DNA of 64,000 nucleotides, from contig NZ_JAEMGS010000006.1 of assembly GCF_017309075.1 (NCBI RefSeq), forward strand, positions 62,001 through 126,000. Reading direction: 5' to 3'. This stretch comes from Motiliproteus sp. SC1-56 (GTDB lineage Bacteria; Pseudomonadota; Gammaproteobacteria; Pseudomonadales; Balneatricaceae). Below the pieces are notes generated by a model. It saw only the letters and a list, made by a program, of their open reading frames with translations. It was not told the DNA's origin and did not search any database. The translations under genes were made by a program, and so were the position numbers. This document shows, piece by piece, positions 18,323-29,200 of this stretch (positions are counted from its first letter, which is position 1; each line of letters opens with the position of its first letter).

Positions 18323-19416
18323 TGGGTGCTTACATCCTGCGGCGGCTGCTGCTGATCATCCCTACCCTGCTGGGCATCCTCACCATTAATTTCCTCATCG
18401 TGCAGGCGGCGCCCGGCGGGCCGGTGGAGCAGACCCTGGCCCAGCTCGAAGGGCTCAACACCGACGCCACGGCGCGCATGGGCAGTTCCATCCAGAGCGA
18501 CGTGGTGCAGGGGGGTAGCGGCAGCGGCGAAGGCAGTTACCGGGGCGCCCGGGGCCTGGACCCGCAGATCGTCGCCGATATCGAAAAGCTCTACGGCTTT
18601 GACAAGCCCGCCCACGAGCGTTTTCTGCAGATGCTCAAAAGCTATCTGGTATTCGATTTCGGGCGCAGCCTGTTCAGCGACAAGCCGGTGGTGGACCTGA
18701 TTATTGAAAAACTTCCGGTCTCCATCTCCCTTGGGCTCTGGACCACACTGATCACCTATCTGGTCTCTGTTCCCCTGGGAATTCGCAAGGCGGTGCGCGA
18801 CGGCACGCCCTTCGATGTCTGGACCAGCAGCGCGATCATCGTCGGCTACGCGATCCCCAACTTCCTGTTCGCCATCCTGCTGATCGTGCTCTTCGCCGGC
18901 GGCACCTACCTCGACTGGTTCCCCCTGCGCGGACTCACCTCCCCCAACTTCGACGAGCTCAGCCTGCTCGGCAAGATCGGCGACTATTTCTGGCACATTA
19001 CGCTGCCGGTGCTGGCCTCGGTGATCTCCAGTTTCGCCACCCTCACCATGCTGACTAAAAACTCGTTTCTCGACGAGATCAACAAGCAATACGTGCTCAC
19101 CGCAAGGGCCAAGGGCCTCAAGGAAAACCAGGTCCTCTACGGGCACGTGTTCCGTAACGCGATGTTGCTGATCATTGCCGGCATGCCCGCCGCCCTGATC
19201 GGTATCTTTTTCACCGGCTCCATGCTGATCGAGGTGATCTTCAGCCTCGACGGACTCGGTCTGCTGGGCTACGAGGCGGTGATCAACCGGGATTACCCCG
19301 TCATCTTCGGCACCCTTTACATCTTTACCTTGATCGGCCTGCTGCTGAAGCTGATCAGCGACATCACCTATGTGCTGGTCGACCCCCGCATCGACTTCGA
19401 GAGCCGCGAGGGGTGA
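18322..19416 (+). CDS. yejB: Peptide ABC transporter permease YejB-like
   Basis: Inner-membrane permease of the DppB type, 364 residues, with an N-terminal membrane helix ([18 protein letters not shown]), a periplasmic insert with a Gly/Ser-rich stretch and a BPD_transp_1 core ending in [24 protein letters not shown] (EAA loop). I use the ATG at 18322, which shares its A with the TGA of yejA (TGATG), over a TTG three bases earlier. Confidence 0.92.
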   Translation: MGAYILRRLLLIIPTLLGILTINFLIVQAAPGGPVEQTLAQLEGLNTDATARMGSSIQSDVVQGGSGSGEGSYRGARGLDPQIVADIEKLYGFDKPAHERFLQMLKSYLVFDFGRSLFSDKPVVDLIIEKLPVSISLGLWTTLITYLVSVPLGIRKAVRDGTPFDVWTSSAIIVGYAIPNFLFAILLIVLFAGGTYLDWFPLRGLTSPNFDELSLLGKIGDYFWHITLPVLASVISSFATLTMLTKNSFLDEINKQYVLTARAKGLKENQVLYGHVFRNAMLLIIAGMPAALIGIFFTGSMLIEVIFSLDGLGLLGYEAVINRDYPVIFGTLYIFTLIGLLLKLISDITYVLVDPRIDFESREG

Positions 19417-19417
19417 G

Positions 19418-20449
19418 ATGACGCTAAGCCCGATCAACCGCCGCCGCCTGGAAAACTTTCGCAATAACAAGCGCGGGTACTGGTCGCTGTGGGTGTTTCT
19501 CGGCTTATTCGTGTTCAGCCTGGGCGCCGAGCTGATCGCCAACGACCGCCCCCTTCTGATTCGCTACAAGGGAGAGCTGCACTACCCCCTCTGGCAGACC
19601 TACCCGGAGACCCACTTCGGCGGCGATTTCGCCACCGAAGCCGAGTACAAGGATCCCTACCTGCAGCAACTGATCGTGGAGGAAGGCGACGGCTGGATCC
19701 TCTGGCCGCCGGTTCGCTACAGCTACGACACCATCAATTACCAGCTCAAGGTACCGGCGCCCTCCCCACCCAGCGCCGAGAACTGGCTGGGTACCGACGA
19801 CCAGGGGCGGGACGTGCTGGCCCGGGTCATCTACGGCTTTCGCATCTCCATACTCTTCGCCCTGGTGCTGACCGGCGCCAGTTCGGTGATCGGGGTAGTG
19901 GCCGGCGCCGTGCAGGGTTATTACGGCGGCAAGGTGGACCTGTTTTTCCAGCGTTTTATCGAGATCTGGTCGGGGCTGCCGGTGCTCTTTCTGCTGATTA
20001 TCCTGGCGAGTATCGTCGAGCCCAGCTTCTGGTGGCTGCTGGGGATCATGCTGCTGTTCAGCTGGATGCAGCTGGTGGACGTGGTGCGGGCGGAATTCCT
20101 CCGCGGACGAAACCTGGAGTACGTGCGCGCCGCCCGGGCCCTCGGCCTCTCCAACCGGCTGATCATGTTCCGCCATATCCTGCCCAACGCCATGGTGGCG
20201 ACCCTGACCTTCATGCCCTTTATCTTCAACGGGTCGGTGGTCACCCTCACCGCTCTCGATTTTCTCGGCTTCGGCCTGCCCCCGGGCTCCCCCTCCCTGG
20301 GCGAGCTGGTGGCCCAGGGCAAGGCCAACCTGCACGCCCCCTGGCTCGGCCTCTCCGCCTTTATCGTCCTGTCGCTGATGCTGACCTTGTTAATCTTTAT
20401 CGGCGAGGCGGTGCGCGACGCCTTTGACCCCCGCAAGGTGCAACCATGA
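19418..20449 (+). CDS. yejE: Peptide ABC transporter permease YejE-like
   Basis: Second permease, DppC type, 343 residues. It begins MTLSPINRRRLENFRNNKRGYWSLW, typical of YejE, and contains ENWLGTDDQGRDVLARVIYG and the EAA loop EYVRAARALGLSNRLIMFRHILPNAM. The start at 19418 lies one base after the yejB stop; a longer frame from 19370 is not protein-like in its extension. GCGAGGGG in the end of yejB can act as Shine-Dalgarno. Confidence 0.92.
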   Translation: MTLSPINRRRLENFRNNKRGYWSLWVFLGLFVFSLGAELIANDRPLLIRYKGELHYPLWQTYPETHFGGDFATEAEYKDPYLQQLIVEEGDGWILWPPVRYSYDTINYQLKVPAPSPPSAENWLGTDDQGRDVLARVIYGFRISILFALVLTGASSVIGVVAGAVQGYYGGKVDLFFQRFIEIWSGLPVLFLLIILASIVEPSFWWLLGIMLLFSWMQLVDVVRAEFLRGRNLEYVRAARALGLSNRLIMFRHILPNAMVATLTFMPFIFNGSVVTLTALDFLGFGLPPGSPSLGELVAQGKANLHAPWLGLSAFIVLSLMLTLLIFIGEAVRDAFDPRKVQP

Positions 20450-22050
20450 TCGCTGACACCACCTCTCCGCTGGTCCGGGTTCGCGACCTGAGCGTGCGCT
20501 TTCACCAGGAAGGGGCCGAGGTCGACGCGGTGCGCGGGGTCAGCTTTGATATCCCTGCCGGGCGCACCCTGGCCATCGTCGGCGAGTCCGGCTCCGGGAA
20601 ATCGGTTTCCGCCCTGTCGATTCTGCGCCTGCTCCCCTACCCCAAGGCCAGCCACCCGAGCGGCCATATTCACTACCGGGACCAGGACCTGCTGCAGCTG
20701 GACGAACCCCAGCTACGTCAGCTGCGGGGGGGGCGCATCGGAATGATTTTCCAAGAGCCCATGACCAGCCTCAACCCGCTGCACACCCTGGAAAAACAGA
20801 TCGGGGAAGCCCTGCTGCTGCACAAGGGCATGCGTGGAGCCCAGGCCCGGGAGCGCACCCTCGAGCTGCTGCACCTGGTGGGTATCCGCGAGCCTGAAAA
20901 GCGCCTGCGCACCTATCCTCACGAGCTTTCCGGCGGCCAGCGGCAACGGGTGATGATCGCCATGGCACTGGCCAACGAGCCGGAGCTGCTGATCGCCGAC
21001 GAGCCGACCACTGCCCTGGACGTCACCATCCAGGAGCAGATCCTCGAGCTGCTCAAGTCGCTTCAGCAGAAGCTGGGCATGGCCATTCTGCTGATCAGCC
21101 ACGATCTCAACGTGGTGCGGCGCTATGCCCACCAGGTCTGCGTTATGCACCAGGGCGAAGTGGTGGAGCACAACAGCACCGAAGCCCTGTTCGAGGCGCC
21201 CCAGCACCCCTATACCCGCAAGCTGCTGGACGCGGAACCCAGCGGCCAGCCGAGCGCCCTGGCTCCCAACGCCCCTCAGGTGCTGGAAACCGCTGACCTG
21301 CGGGTCTGGTTCCCGGTTAAAAAAGGCTTTTTTCAGCGCGCCCAGGAACATATCAAGGCCGTTGACGGGGTCAGCTTGCAGCTTCGCCAGGGCGAGTGCC
21401 TCGGGATCGTCGGCGAGTCCGGTTCAGGGAAGACCACCCTGGGGCTGGCGGTTTTGCGCCTGCTCGGCAGCCGCGGCGAAATCAGGTTCGAGGGCGAGCC
21501 CATTCACGCGCTCAACCAGAAAGCCGTCAAGCCCCTCCGGCGCCAGTTACAGGTGGTGTTCCAGGATCCGTTCGGCAGCCTGAGCCCGCGCATGACCGTC
21601 GGCGAAATCGTCGCCGAAGGGCTTAATATTCACAGTAAAGAGCCGCCGGCGGAGAAAGCGCGCAGGGTGATTGAAGCCCTGCGGGAAGTGGGGCTCGACC
21701 CCGAGGCTCGCCACCGCTACCCCCATGAGTTTTCCGGTGGCCAGCGCCAGCGGATCGCCATCGCCCGGGCCCTGATTCTCAAGCCGCGCCTGATCGTTCT
21801 GGACGAGCCGACCTCCGCGCTCGACCGCACCGTCCAATCCCAGATCATCGGGCTGCTGAGGGGCCTGCAGGAGAAGCACCGACTCAGCTACCTGTTTATC
21901 AGCCATGACCTGTCAGTGGTGCGCGCCCTCTGTCACCAGGTGCTGGTGATGCAGGGAGGCGTGGTAGTAGAACAGGGGCCGGCCAGCGAACTGTTCGCCG
22001 CGCCGCGCCAGCCGTACACCCGTCAGCTGCTGGACGCGGCCCTGCTCTGA
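20446..22050 (+). CDS. yejF: Peptide ABC transporter ATPase YejF-like (two ATPase domains)
   Basis: A 534-residue protein with two complete ABC cassettes in tandem. First: [19 protein letters not shown] and [12 protein letters not shown]. Second: [19 protein letters not shown] and [12 protein letters not shown]; each has its own switch His (ISHDLNVV and ISHDLSVV). The duplicated layout is diagnostic of YejF rather than separate DppD/DppF. It overlaps yejE by ATGA. Confidence 0.94.
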   Translation: MIADTTSPLVRVRDLSVRFHQEGAEVDAVRGVSFDIPAGRTLAIVGESGSGKSVSALSILRLLPYPKASHPSGHIHYRDQDLLQLDEPQLRQLRGGRIGMIFQEPMTSLNPLHTLEKQIGEALLLHKGMRGAQARERTLELLHLVGIREPEKRLRTYPHELSGGQRQRVMIAMALANEPELLIADEPTTALDVTIQEQILELLKSLQQKLGMAILLISHDLNVVRRYAHQVCVMHQGEVVEHNSTEALFEAPQHPYTRKLLDAEPSGQPSALAPNAPQVLETADLRVWFPVKKGFFQRAQEHIKAVDGVSLQLRQGECLGIVGESGSGKTTLGLAVLRLLGSRGEIRFEGEPIHALNQKAVKPLRRQLQVVFQDPFGSLSPRMTVGEIVAEGLNIHSKEPPAEKARRVIEALREVGLDPEARHRYPHEFSGGQRQRIAIARALILKPRLIVLDEPTSALDRTVQSQIIGLLRGLQEKHRLSYLFISHDLSVVRALCHQVLVMQGGVVVEQGPASELFAAPRQPYTRQLLDAALL

Positions 22051-22056
22051 AGCGGC

Positions 22057-22269
22057 TCACTGCCGAGCGAGGCGCAGCAGCAGGTGCAACTTGGCCAGAC
22101 ACGCCAGCACCATCAGCCCCACGCCCAGGGAAAACAGCGTGGCTAGCTCAACCCCGCCCACCCCGTAGTAGGCGCCACCTAGGCGGGCCAGCCCAGCCAG
22201 AAGACAGGTCCCTATCCCCAGCAACGCAGCCCCGTCACCCACCCAGCGCAACAGTTCATTCATGCTCAT
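22057..22269 (-). CDS. Small hypothetical membrane protein
   Basis: About 70 residues with two hydrophobic helices (GDGAALLGIGTCLLAGLARL and ELATLFSLGVGLMVLACLA) and short charged ends. It converges on yejF, ending 6 bases after it, and is divergent from serC. Candidate ATG starts lie at 22269 and 22263; a TTG further upstream is also in frame. Family not recognised. Confidence 0.5.
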   Translation of the reverse strand: MSMNELLRWVGDGAALLGIGTCLLAGLARLGGAYYGVGGVELATLFSLGVGLMVLACLAKLHLLLRLARQ

Positions 22270-22455
22270 TCGGTCTCTGCTCAATGGTTATCCCTCCAGC
22301 TTAGGCAAAAATCAGCGCCTCCAGGGGTGCCCCGTCCAGGCTCGGCCCGCGCCTCATGCGCTCTTTAATGGCAGCTTTGAGGCCCCGGGATTTTCCGTTA
22401 CCATTTGGCGGTTATTTTTGCGATGCCACACTTTCCCCAGCCCAAGGAGTGACGA

Positions 22456-23577
22456 GTGGAAACACGTCCCGCAGTAAAACCCCAAAACCCCAATTTTTCC
22501 TCAGGCCCCTGCAGCAAGCGTCCCGGTTATTCGGTCGCCCAGCTGGACAGCTCGACCCTTGGACGCTCTCACCGCTCCAGCCTGGGTAAAGCGGCGCTGC
22601 AAAAAGCCATCGATGACACCCATGAACTGCTGGGCCTGCCCGAAGGTTACCGGGTAGGAATCGTACCGGCCTCGGATACCGGCGCCGTGGAAATGGCGCT
22701 CTGGAGCCTGCTGGGCCCCCGCCCCGTGGACGTGTGCGAGTGGGAATCCTTCGGCGCCGGCTGGCACAGCGATATCACCAAGCAGCTCAAGCTCGAGGTC
22801 AACCACTACGGTGCCGATTACGGCCAACTGCCGGATCTGAGCCAGACCAACCCGGATCACGACATCGTCTTCACCTGGAACGGCACCACCTCCGGGGTCA
22901 AGGTCGACAACGCCGACTGGATCAGCGATACGCGCCAGGGACTGACCATCTGCGACGCCACCTCCGCCGTCTTCGCCATGGCGCTGCCCTGGGAGAAGCT
23001 GGACGTGGTTACCTTCAGCTGGCAAAAAGTGCTGGGCGGCGAAGGTGCCCACGGCATGCTGATCCTCAGCCCCCGCGCCGTAGAACGCCTGGAAAGTTAC
23101 ACCCCACCCTGGCCGCTGCCCAAGATTTTCCGCCTGACCAAGGGCGGTAAGCTGATCGAGGGCATTTTCAAGGGCGCGACCATCAACACCCCCTCCATGC
23201 TGGCGGTGGCCGACTACCAGGACGCGCTGGACTGGGTGCGCGATCAAGGCGGTGTCGGCACGCTGATCGAAACCAGCAACGCCAGTCTCAAGGCCATCGA
23301 AACCTTCGTCGCCGCACGCGACTGGATTCAGTTTCTGGCCGAGAACCCCAGCCACCGCTCCAACACCAGCGTCTGCCTGACGCTCAGCCTGAATGAGGAC
23401 GAAATCAAGGCCTTGATCAAACTGCTGGAACAAGAAGGCGTAGCCTACGATATCGGCGCCTACCGCGACGCGCCGGCTGGCCTGCGCCTGTGGTGCGGGG
23501 CGACGGTCAGCACCGCCGATATCCAGGCCCTGCTGCCCTGGATCGAGTGGGGCTATCATCAGGTAAAAGAGCACTAA
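22456..23577 (+). CDS. serC: Phosphoserine aminotransferase (alternative, alphaproteobacterial/archaeal-type form)
   Basis: Makes 3-phosphoserine from 3-phosphohydroxypyruvate and glutamate, the second step of serine synthesis. It is a 373-residue class V PLP enzyme. The family-specific opening [14 protein letters not shown], the substrate loop around [17 protein letters not shown] and the PLP Lys in [14 protein letters not shown] mark the SerC group that differs from the common E. coli type. The GTG start is preceded by AAGGAG at 6 bases. serA, the first-step enzyme, lies 9.7 kb downstream on the same strand; the intervening block separates what is often a serC-serA pair. Confidence 0.9.
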   Translation: METRPAVKPQNPNFSSGPCSKRPGYSVAQLDSSTLGRSHRSSLGKAALQKAIDDTHELLGLPEGYRVGIVPASDTGAVEMALWSLLGPRPVDVCEWESFGAGWHSDITKQLKLEVNHYGADYGQLPDLSQTNPDHDIVFTWNGTTSGVKVDNADWISDTRQGLTICDATSAVFAMALPWEKLDVVTFSWQKVLGGEGAHGMLILSPRAVERLESYTPPWPLPKIFRLTKGGKLIEGIFKGATINTPSMLAVADYQDALDWVRDQGGVGTLIETSNASLKAIETFVAARDWIQFLAENPSHRSNTSVCLTLSLNEDEIKALIKLLEQEGVAYDIGAYRDAPAGLRLWCGATVSTADIQALLPWIEWGYHQVKEH

Positions 23578-23596
23578 CCCGCATCCTCACCCCAGC

Positions 23597-23629
23597 AGCC
23601 CGCCTCTGTCCAAGGGGCGGGCTTTTTTT
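23597..23629 (+). terminator. Rho-independent terminator of serC
   Basis: GCCCGCC and GGCGGGC form a strong stem followed by seven Ts (23623-23629). It isolates serC from the following ATP-grasp operon. Confidence 0.9.
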
Positions 23630-23827
23630 GTCCTCCAAAACTGCCCTTTTTTCACCCCCAGAGCCTGCACTTTCCCCGCCAGCTCCGCGATTCTTTGAGC
23701 GCTTTATACTGGCAAAGCAACGAATTATCGCCAATTCTTGATAGATGTCGTGCCACCGTTCCGCGGTGCAGGACACAACTGAATTGTATTAACCGGTCAA
23801 ACATCAACAGGGAAGCAGGCGCTAGTT

Positions 23828-25279
23828 ATGGCAATCGACTGGAAGCAGTACGACCCCGACGGTTTTTTCGACGAGCTGATCGAATCCCCCGGCAAACCCC
23901 GTCCACCGGCGGGTCCGCTTATCGACTACCTCAGCGAGATGGACACCAAGGAACTGGAGGCTCGTCGCCAGATGGCCGAAGCCACCATTCAGGAGATGGG
24001 TGTCAGTTTTACGGTCTACACCGAAGGCGGCAACATCGACCGGGCCTGGCCCTTCGATATCGTGCCCCGGGTCATCGGCGCCAAACAGTGGAAGCGGGCC
24101 GAAGAGGGGCTGCGCCAGCGCCTCAAAGCGCTGAACATGTTCATTGATGATCTCTATAACGATCAGCAGATTATCAAAGACGGCGTGGTGCCCGCCCATA
24201 TCGTCCAGAAATCGCGCAACTTCCGCAAAGAGTGCATCGGCATGAAGCCCGCCTTCGGGGTCTGGGCCCATATCTGCGGTACCGACCTGGTGCGCGACAG
24301 CGACGGTGAATTCTACGTACTCGAAGACAACCTGCGGGTACCCTCGGGTGTCTCCTACATGCTGGAAAACCGGGCCATCACCAAACGGGTCCTGCCGGAA
24401 CTGTTCGAGCGCAAGGACATACGTCCGGTTCATAACTACCCGGCGCGGCTCTTCGACACCCTGGTGGCCCTCTCGCCGCGGCGGGTTAAACGGCCGGAAA
24501 TCGTGGTGCTGACCCCCGGCATCTTCAACTCCGCCTACTTTGAGCACGCCTTTCTGGCCCAGCAGATGGGAGCGGAGCTGGTCGAAGGCAGCGACCTGGT
24601 GGTAGGCGACGATGACTGCGTCTACATGCGCACCATCGCCGGTCGCCAGCGCGTCGATGTGATCTATCGGCGCATCGACGACCTGTTCCTCGACCCCGAG
24701 GTATTCAACAAGGACTCGGTGCTCGGCGTCCCCGGGTTGATGCGGGCCTGGCGTGCGGGCAACGTGGCCCTGGCCAATGCCCCCGGCGCCGGGGTGGCTG
24801 ACGACAAGGTGGTGTATGCCTACGTGCCCGATATTATCCGCTACTACCTCGACGAAAAGCCGCGCATCGCCAACGTCAAAACCTACCTCTGCGACGATCC
24901 TGACCAGCAGGCCTATGTGCTCGATCACCTGGATGAACTGGTGGTCAAGCCGGCCAACGAATCCGGCGGCTACGGCATGCTGATCGGCCCCCACTCCACC
25001 AAGAAGGAGCAGGCTCAGTTCGCCAAGCTGATCAAGGAAAATCCGCGCAACTATATCGCCCAGCCGACCCTGAGCCTCTCCACCGCGCCGACCCTGGTGG
25101 GTAAAGGTCGAATGGAACCGCGCCACCTGGACCTGCGCCCCTTCATCCTTCAGGCCAAGGAGACCTACGTCACCAACGGCGGGCTGACCCGGGTGGCGCT
25201 GCGCAAGGGCTCCCTGGTAGTGAACTCGTCCCAAGGGGGCGGGAGCAAGGACACCTGGATCGTCAACGAGGAGAGCTGA
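23828..25279 (+). CDS. Circularly permuted ATP-grasp type 2 protein (putative amidoligase)
   Basis: A 483-residue CP-ATP-grasp protein of the DUF404/DUF407 type, first of five linked genes. Probable catalytic features are intact: VLEDNLRVPSG (E166, D167 and N168, likely Mg-ATP ligands), VVKPANESGGYG (K374 and the glycine loop), DLRPFIL and the C-terminal GGLTRVAL...SSQGGGSKDTW signature. Family knowledge proposes ATP-dependent peptide-bond or amide formation on an unknown substrate; no member's reaction is read from this sequence. It probably has its own promoter in the 200-base gap after the serC terminator. The next gene starts 2 bases after the stop. Confidence 0.88.
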   Translation: MAIDWKQYDPDGFFDELIESPGKPRPPAGPLIDYLSEMDTKELEARRQMAEATIQEMGVSFTVYTEGGNIDRAWPFDIVPRVIGAKQWKRAEEGLRQRLKALNMFIDDLYNDQQIIKDGVVPAHIVQKSRNFRKECIGMKPAFGVWAHICGTDLVRDSDGEFYVLEDNLRVPSGVSYMLENRAITKRVLPELFERKDIRPVHNYPARLFDTLVALSPRRVKRPEIVVLTPGIFNSAYFEHAFLAQQMGAELVEGSDLVVGDDDCVYMRTIAGRQRVDVIYRRIDDLFLDPEVFNKDSVLGVPGLMRAWRAGNVALANAPGAGVADDKVVYAYVPDIIRYYLDEKPRIANVKTYLCDDPDQQAYVLDHLDELVVKPANESGGYGMLIGPHSTKKEQAQFAKLIKENPRNYIAQPTLSLSTAPTLVGKGRMEPRHLDLRPFILQAKETYVTNGGLTRVALRKGSLVVNSSQGGGSKDTWIVNEES

Positions 25280-25281
25280 AT

Positions 25282-26226
25282 ATGTTATCCAAAGTCGCCG
25301 AACGCCTTTACTGGACCTCCCGCTACCTGGAGCGGGCCGAAAACACCGCCCGGCTGGTCAGCGTCTACGACGCCCTCTTGTTCGACCTGCCCCGGGAAAT
25401 TGACATCAGCTGGTACAACCTGGTGGAACTCAACGGCGCCCAGGCCCTGTTCGAGGAGCGCTACCGGGTCCAGGACGAACGCAACGTAGTCAAGTTCACC
25501 CTGGCCGACGATACCAACCCGTCCTCAATGCTCAGCGCCCTCAACATGGCCCGGGAAAACGTGCGGACCAGCCGCGACGTACTGCCGCCGGCCAGCTGGG
25601 AGCTGATCAACGAGCTGCGCATCTTTGCCAACGCCAACATCCAAAACGGCATCAACCGCAGCGCCCGCTACGAGTTTCTCGACCACGTAGTCAAGGCCTG
25701 CCAGCAGATCACCGGGCTCTTCTCCTGCACCATGAGCCGCGACGCCTCCTGGCAGTTTATTACCATCGGCCGCCACCTGGAGCGGGTCGACATGGTCACC
25801 CGGCTGCTCGATGCCGGCGCCGCCGCCCAGATTCAGGGCGAGGCGGAAACCAACATGGCTATCAGCCAGGTCATCTGGGGCAACGTGCTGCGCTCCAGCA
25901 GCGCCGACCTGGCTTACCGGCGCACCACCCGCAGCGCCGTCAGTGCCCAGGAGGTCGCCGCTTTTTTGCTACAGGATCCCGATTTCCCCCGCAGCGTCCG
26001 CTTCGGACTCGCCGGCATGCGCCACGCGGCATCCCGCCTGCCCCACGGCCGCGACGTAGTGGGGCAGATCGACCGCCAGCTGGAGGCAATCGACGCCCTT
26101 GACGTCGAGACCCTGCTCGACGGCCGCTTCCGCGACTTCCTCAACGAGGTGCAGCTGGACCTGATCGACCTGCACCAGCGCTTCGGTGAAACCTGGTTCT
26201 CCTATGATGAGCCGGAGGTCGCATGA
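25282..26226 (+). CDS. Alpha-E domain protein (DUF403)
   Basis: A 314-residue, mostly helical protein opening MLSKVAERLYWTSRYLERAENTARL, the hallmark of the alpha-E family, with conserved Glu/Arg pairs on helices and GRHLERVDMVTRLLD in the middle. Alpha-E proteins occur almost always with CP-ATP-grasp and transglutaminase-like genes and are thought to be a partner or structural subunit; biochemistry is unknown. It overlaps the next gene by ATGA, implying translational coupling and equal production. Confidence 0.88.
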   Translation: MLSKVAERLYWTSRYLERAENTARLVSVYDALLFDLPREIDISWYNLVELNGAQALFEERYRVQDERNVVKFTLADDTNPSSMLSALNMARENVRTSRDVLPPASWELINELRIFANANIQNGINRSARYEFLDHVVKACQQITGLFSCTMSRDASWQFITIGRHLERVDMVTRLLDAGAAAQIQGEAETNMAISQVIWGNVLRSSSADLAYRRTTRSAVSAQEVAAFLLQDPDFPRSVRFGLAGMRHAASRLPHGRDVVGQIDRQLEAIDALDVETLLDGRFRDFLNEVQLDLIDLHQRFGETWFSYDEPEVA

Positions 26227-29200
26227 CCATACGCGCCGCGCTGCACCACATCACCGACTACCGGTTCGACCGCCAGGTGAAGCTGTCCCCGCACACCATC
26301 CGCCTGCGCCCGGCCCCCCACAGCCGCACCCCCATCCGCGGCTACAGCCTCAAGGTGAGCCCTGCCAATCACTTTCTCAACTGGCAGCAGGACCCCTTCG
26401 GCAACTTCATGGCAAGGCTGGTATTTCCAGAAAAAACCGATCACCTTCGGGTCGAGGTGGAGGTGATCGCCGACATGACGGTGATCAACCCGTTTGACTT
26501 CTTTCTCGAAGAACACGCGCAGGAATTTCCCTTCACCTACAACGAGGAGCTGAAAAAGGAGCTGCAGCCTTACCTGGAGGTGGTGGACAAGGGCCCCCTC
26601 ATCACCGACTGGGTGGCCTCGGTCTCCCGCACGCCCACACCGACCATCGATTTCCTGGTGGCCATCAACCAGCGCCTGGAGCAGGAAATCGGTTACAACA
26701 TCCGCATGGAACCCGGGGTCCAGAGCAGCGAGCAAACCCTGACCCTCAAGCGCGGCTCCTGCCGCGACACCGGCTGGCTGCTGGTTCAGATTCTGCGGCA
26801 CCTGGGACTCGCTGCCCGTTTCGCCTCGGGTTACCTGGTGCAGCTCACCGCTGACGTCAAGGCGCTGGACGGCCCTTCCGGCCCCGAGGCGGACTTTACC
26901 GACCTCCACGCCTGGTGCGAAGTATTTTTACCCGGCGCTGGCTGGGTAGGCCTGGACCCCACCTCGGGGCTTTTCGCCGGGGAAGGCCACATTCCACTGG
27001 CCTGCACCCCCTCTCCCTCCTCGGCCGCGCCCATCGACGGATACAGCGACGAGTGCGAGGTCACCTTCAGCCACCATAATGAAGTGCTCCGCATCCACGA
27101 GGACCCGCGGGTCACCAAGCCCTACAGCGACGAAGCCTGGCAGCAGATCAATGCCCTGGGGGCCATGACCGACGCCGACCTGCAGCGCCTGGACGTGCGC
27201 CTGACGCAGGGCGGGGAGCCGACCTTTGTCTCCATCGATGACATGGACTCGGCGCAGTGGAACACCGCAGCCCTGGGCGATGACAAGCTGCGCCTGGCGA
27301 AAGATCTGCTGCTTCGGCTGCGGGATCGTTTCGCCCCGCAGGGGTTGCTGCATTACGGCCAGGGCAAGTGGTATCCCGGCGAGGAGATTCCCCGCTGGGC
27401 CCTGGGTTGCTTCTGGCGCCGGGACGGTCAACCCCTGTGGCGAGACAATAGCCTGGTGGCGCGGGTGGACCGGGATTACGGTGTGGACATCGCACGGGCC
27501 CGCGCTTTCGCCGAACGCCTGGCTCAGCAGGCCGGCCTGGAAGCGGACTACCTGATCCCCGCCTACGAGGACAGTCTCTATTACATCTGGAAGGAGCAGA
27601 GCCTGCCGGAAAATATCGACCCGCTGAAGGCCGGCATCAAGGACGGCCTGGAACGGCGCAAACTGGCCCAGTTGCTCACCCAAGGGCTCGATGAGCCGGT
27701 TGGGTTCTGCCTGCCGCTGGGCTGGAATTACCACACCCAACACTGGCGCAGCGGCCCCTGGCCCCTGCGCCGCGATACCCTGACCCTGATTCCCGGTGAT
27801 TCCCCCCTGGGACTGCGCCTGCCGCTGGAGTCGCTGCCCTGGGTGACCGAGAAGAAGCGGCCGCGGGCAGCGCCCCGCGACCCCTTCGAGGCGGAGCAGC
27901 CCCTACCGGCTACGGGCGCCAGTGCCGCGGCGGCACGCCATGACGCTAAGGATCCCGTTTCCCAAGATAACGAGGAAGTGGTGCGCACGGCCCTCTGCAT
28001 CGAGCCACGCCACGGACGCCTGTACCTTTTCCTGCCGCCGATGGACCACCTGGAGCACTACGTGGCGCTGGTGGAACTGATCGAGAACACTGCCGCCGCA
28101 CTAGATCTTCCGGTGGTGATCGAGGGATACGAGCCTCCGCGGGACCCCCGCCTGGTGAACTTCAAGGTAACCCCGGATCCAGGCGTGATCGAGGTAAACA
28201 TTCATCCCGCCAACAACTGGCCGGATCTGGTTGACCTCACCGAAGCCCTGTACGAAGAAGCACGGCAAGCAAGGCTTGGCACCGAGAAATTCATGCTGGA
28301 CGGTCGCCACACCGGCACCGGCGGGGGCAACCACATTACCCTGGGGGCCGCCACCGCACCCGACAGCCCGTTCCTGCGCCGCCCCGACCTGCTGCGCAGC
28401 CTGGTCACCTACTGGCAGCATCACCCGGGGCTCTCCTACCTGTTCTCCGGTATGTTTATCGGTCCCACCAGCCAGGCGCCACGGGTCGACGAAGGGCGCG
28501 AGGAGATGCTTTACGAGCTCGAGGTGGCCTTTGCCGAGATGCCCGACGGGCTGGTGGACAAGCCCTGGCTGGTGGACCGGCTGATGCGCAACCTACTGGT
28601 GGACATCACCGGCAACACCCACCGCTCCGAGTTCTGCATCGACAAGCTCTATGCCCCGGGGTCCGCCGCCGGGCGCCAGGGGCTGCTGGAGTTCCGTGGT
28701 TTTGAAATGCCGCCCCACCCGCGCATGGCGCTGGTCCAGGCCCTGCTGCTGAGGTGCCTCATTGCCCGTTTCTGGCAGACCCCTTACCACAAACCCTTGG
28801 TCCGCTGGGGCACGGAGCTGCACGATCGCTTCATGCTGCCCCACTTCGTCTGGCGGGACCTGCGCGAAGTGGTCCATGAGCTGCAGGCAGCCGGCTACCC
28901 CTTCCAGCTTGACTGGCTGGCACCGTTTGAAGAGTTCCGCTTTCCCCACTACGGCAGCACCCAGATCGACGACATGCGGATTGAGGTGCGCTGGGCCATC
29001 GAGCCCTGGCACGTGCTCGGCGAGGAAGTCAGCAGCTTCGGCACCGCCCGCTACGTGGATTCTTCGGTGGAGCGACTGCAGGTCAAACTGCAGGGGCTCA
29101 CCGCCGAGCGGTTCGTGCTGGCCTGCAACGGGCGTCGGGTCCCGCTGCGCCCCACCGGACGCCACGGCGAGTACGTGGCCGGGGTGCGCTACCGGGCCTG

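Noticed and set aside
18256-19542. Long minus-strand frame of 428 codons
   Set aside because: It is antisense to yejB/yejE, whose membrane and EAA-loop motifs and operon overlaps are convincing; the antisense product has no family character.
20713-21351. Minus-strand ORF inside yejF
   Set aside because: The plus strand carries two full ABC cassettes; the antisense frame is a shadow.
23822-25234. Minus-strand frame of 470 codons
   Set aside because: Antisense to the CP-ATP-grasp gene, which has clear motifs and operon structure.
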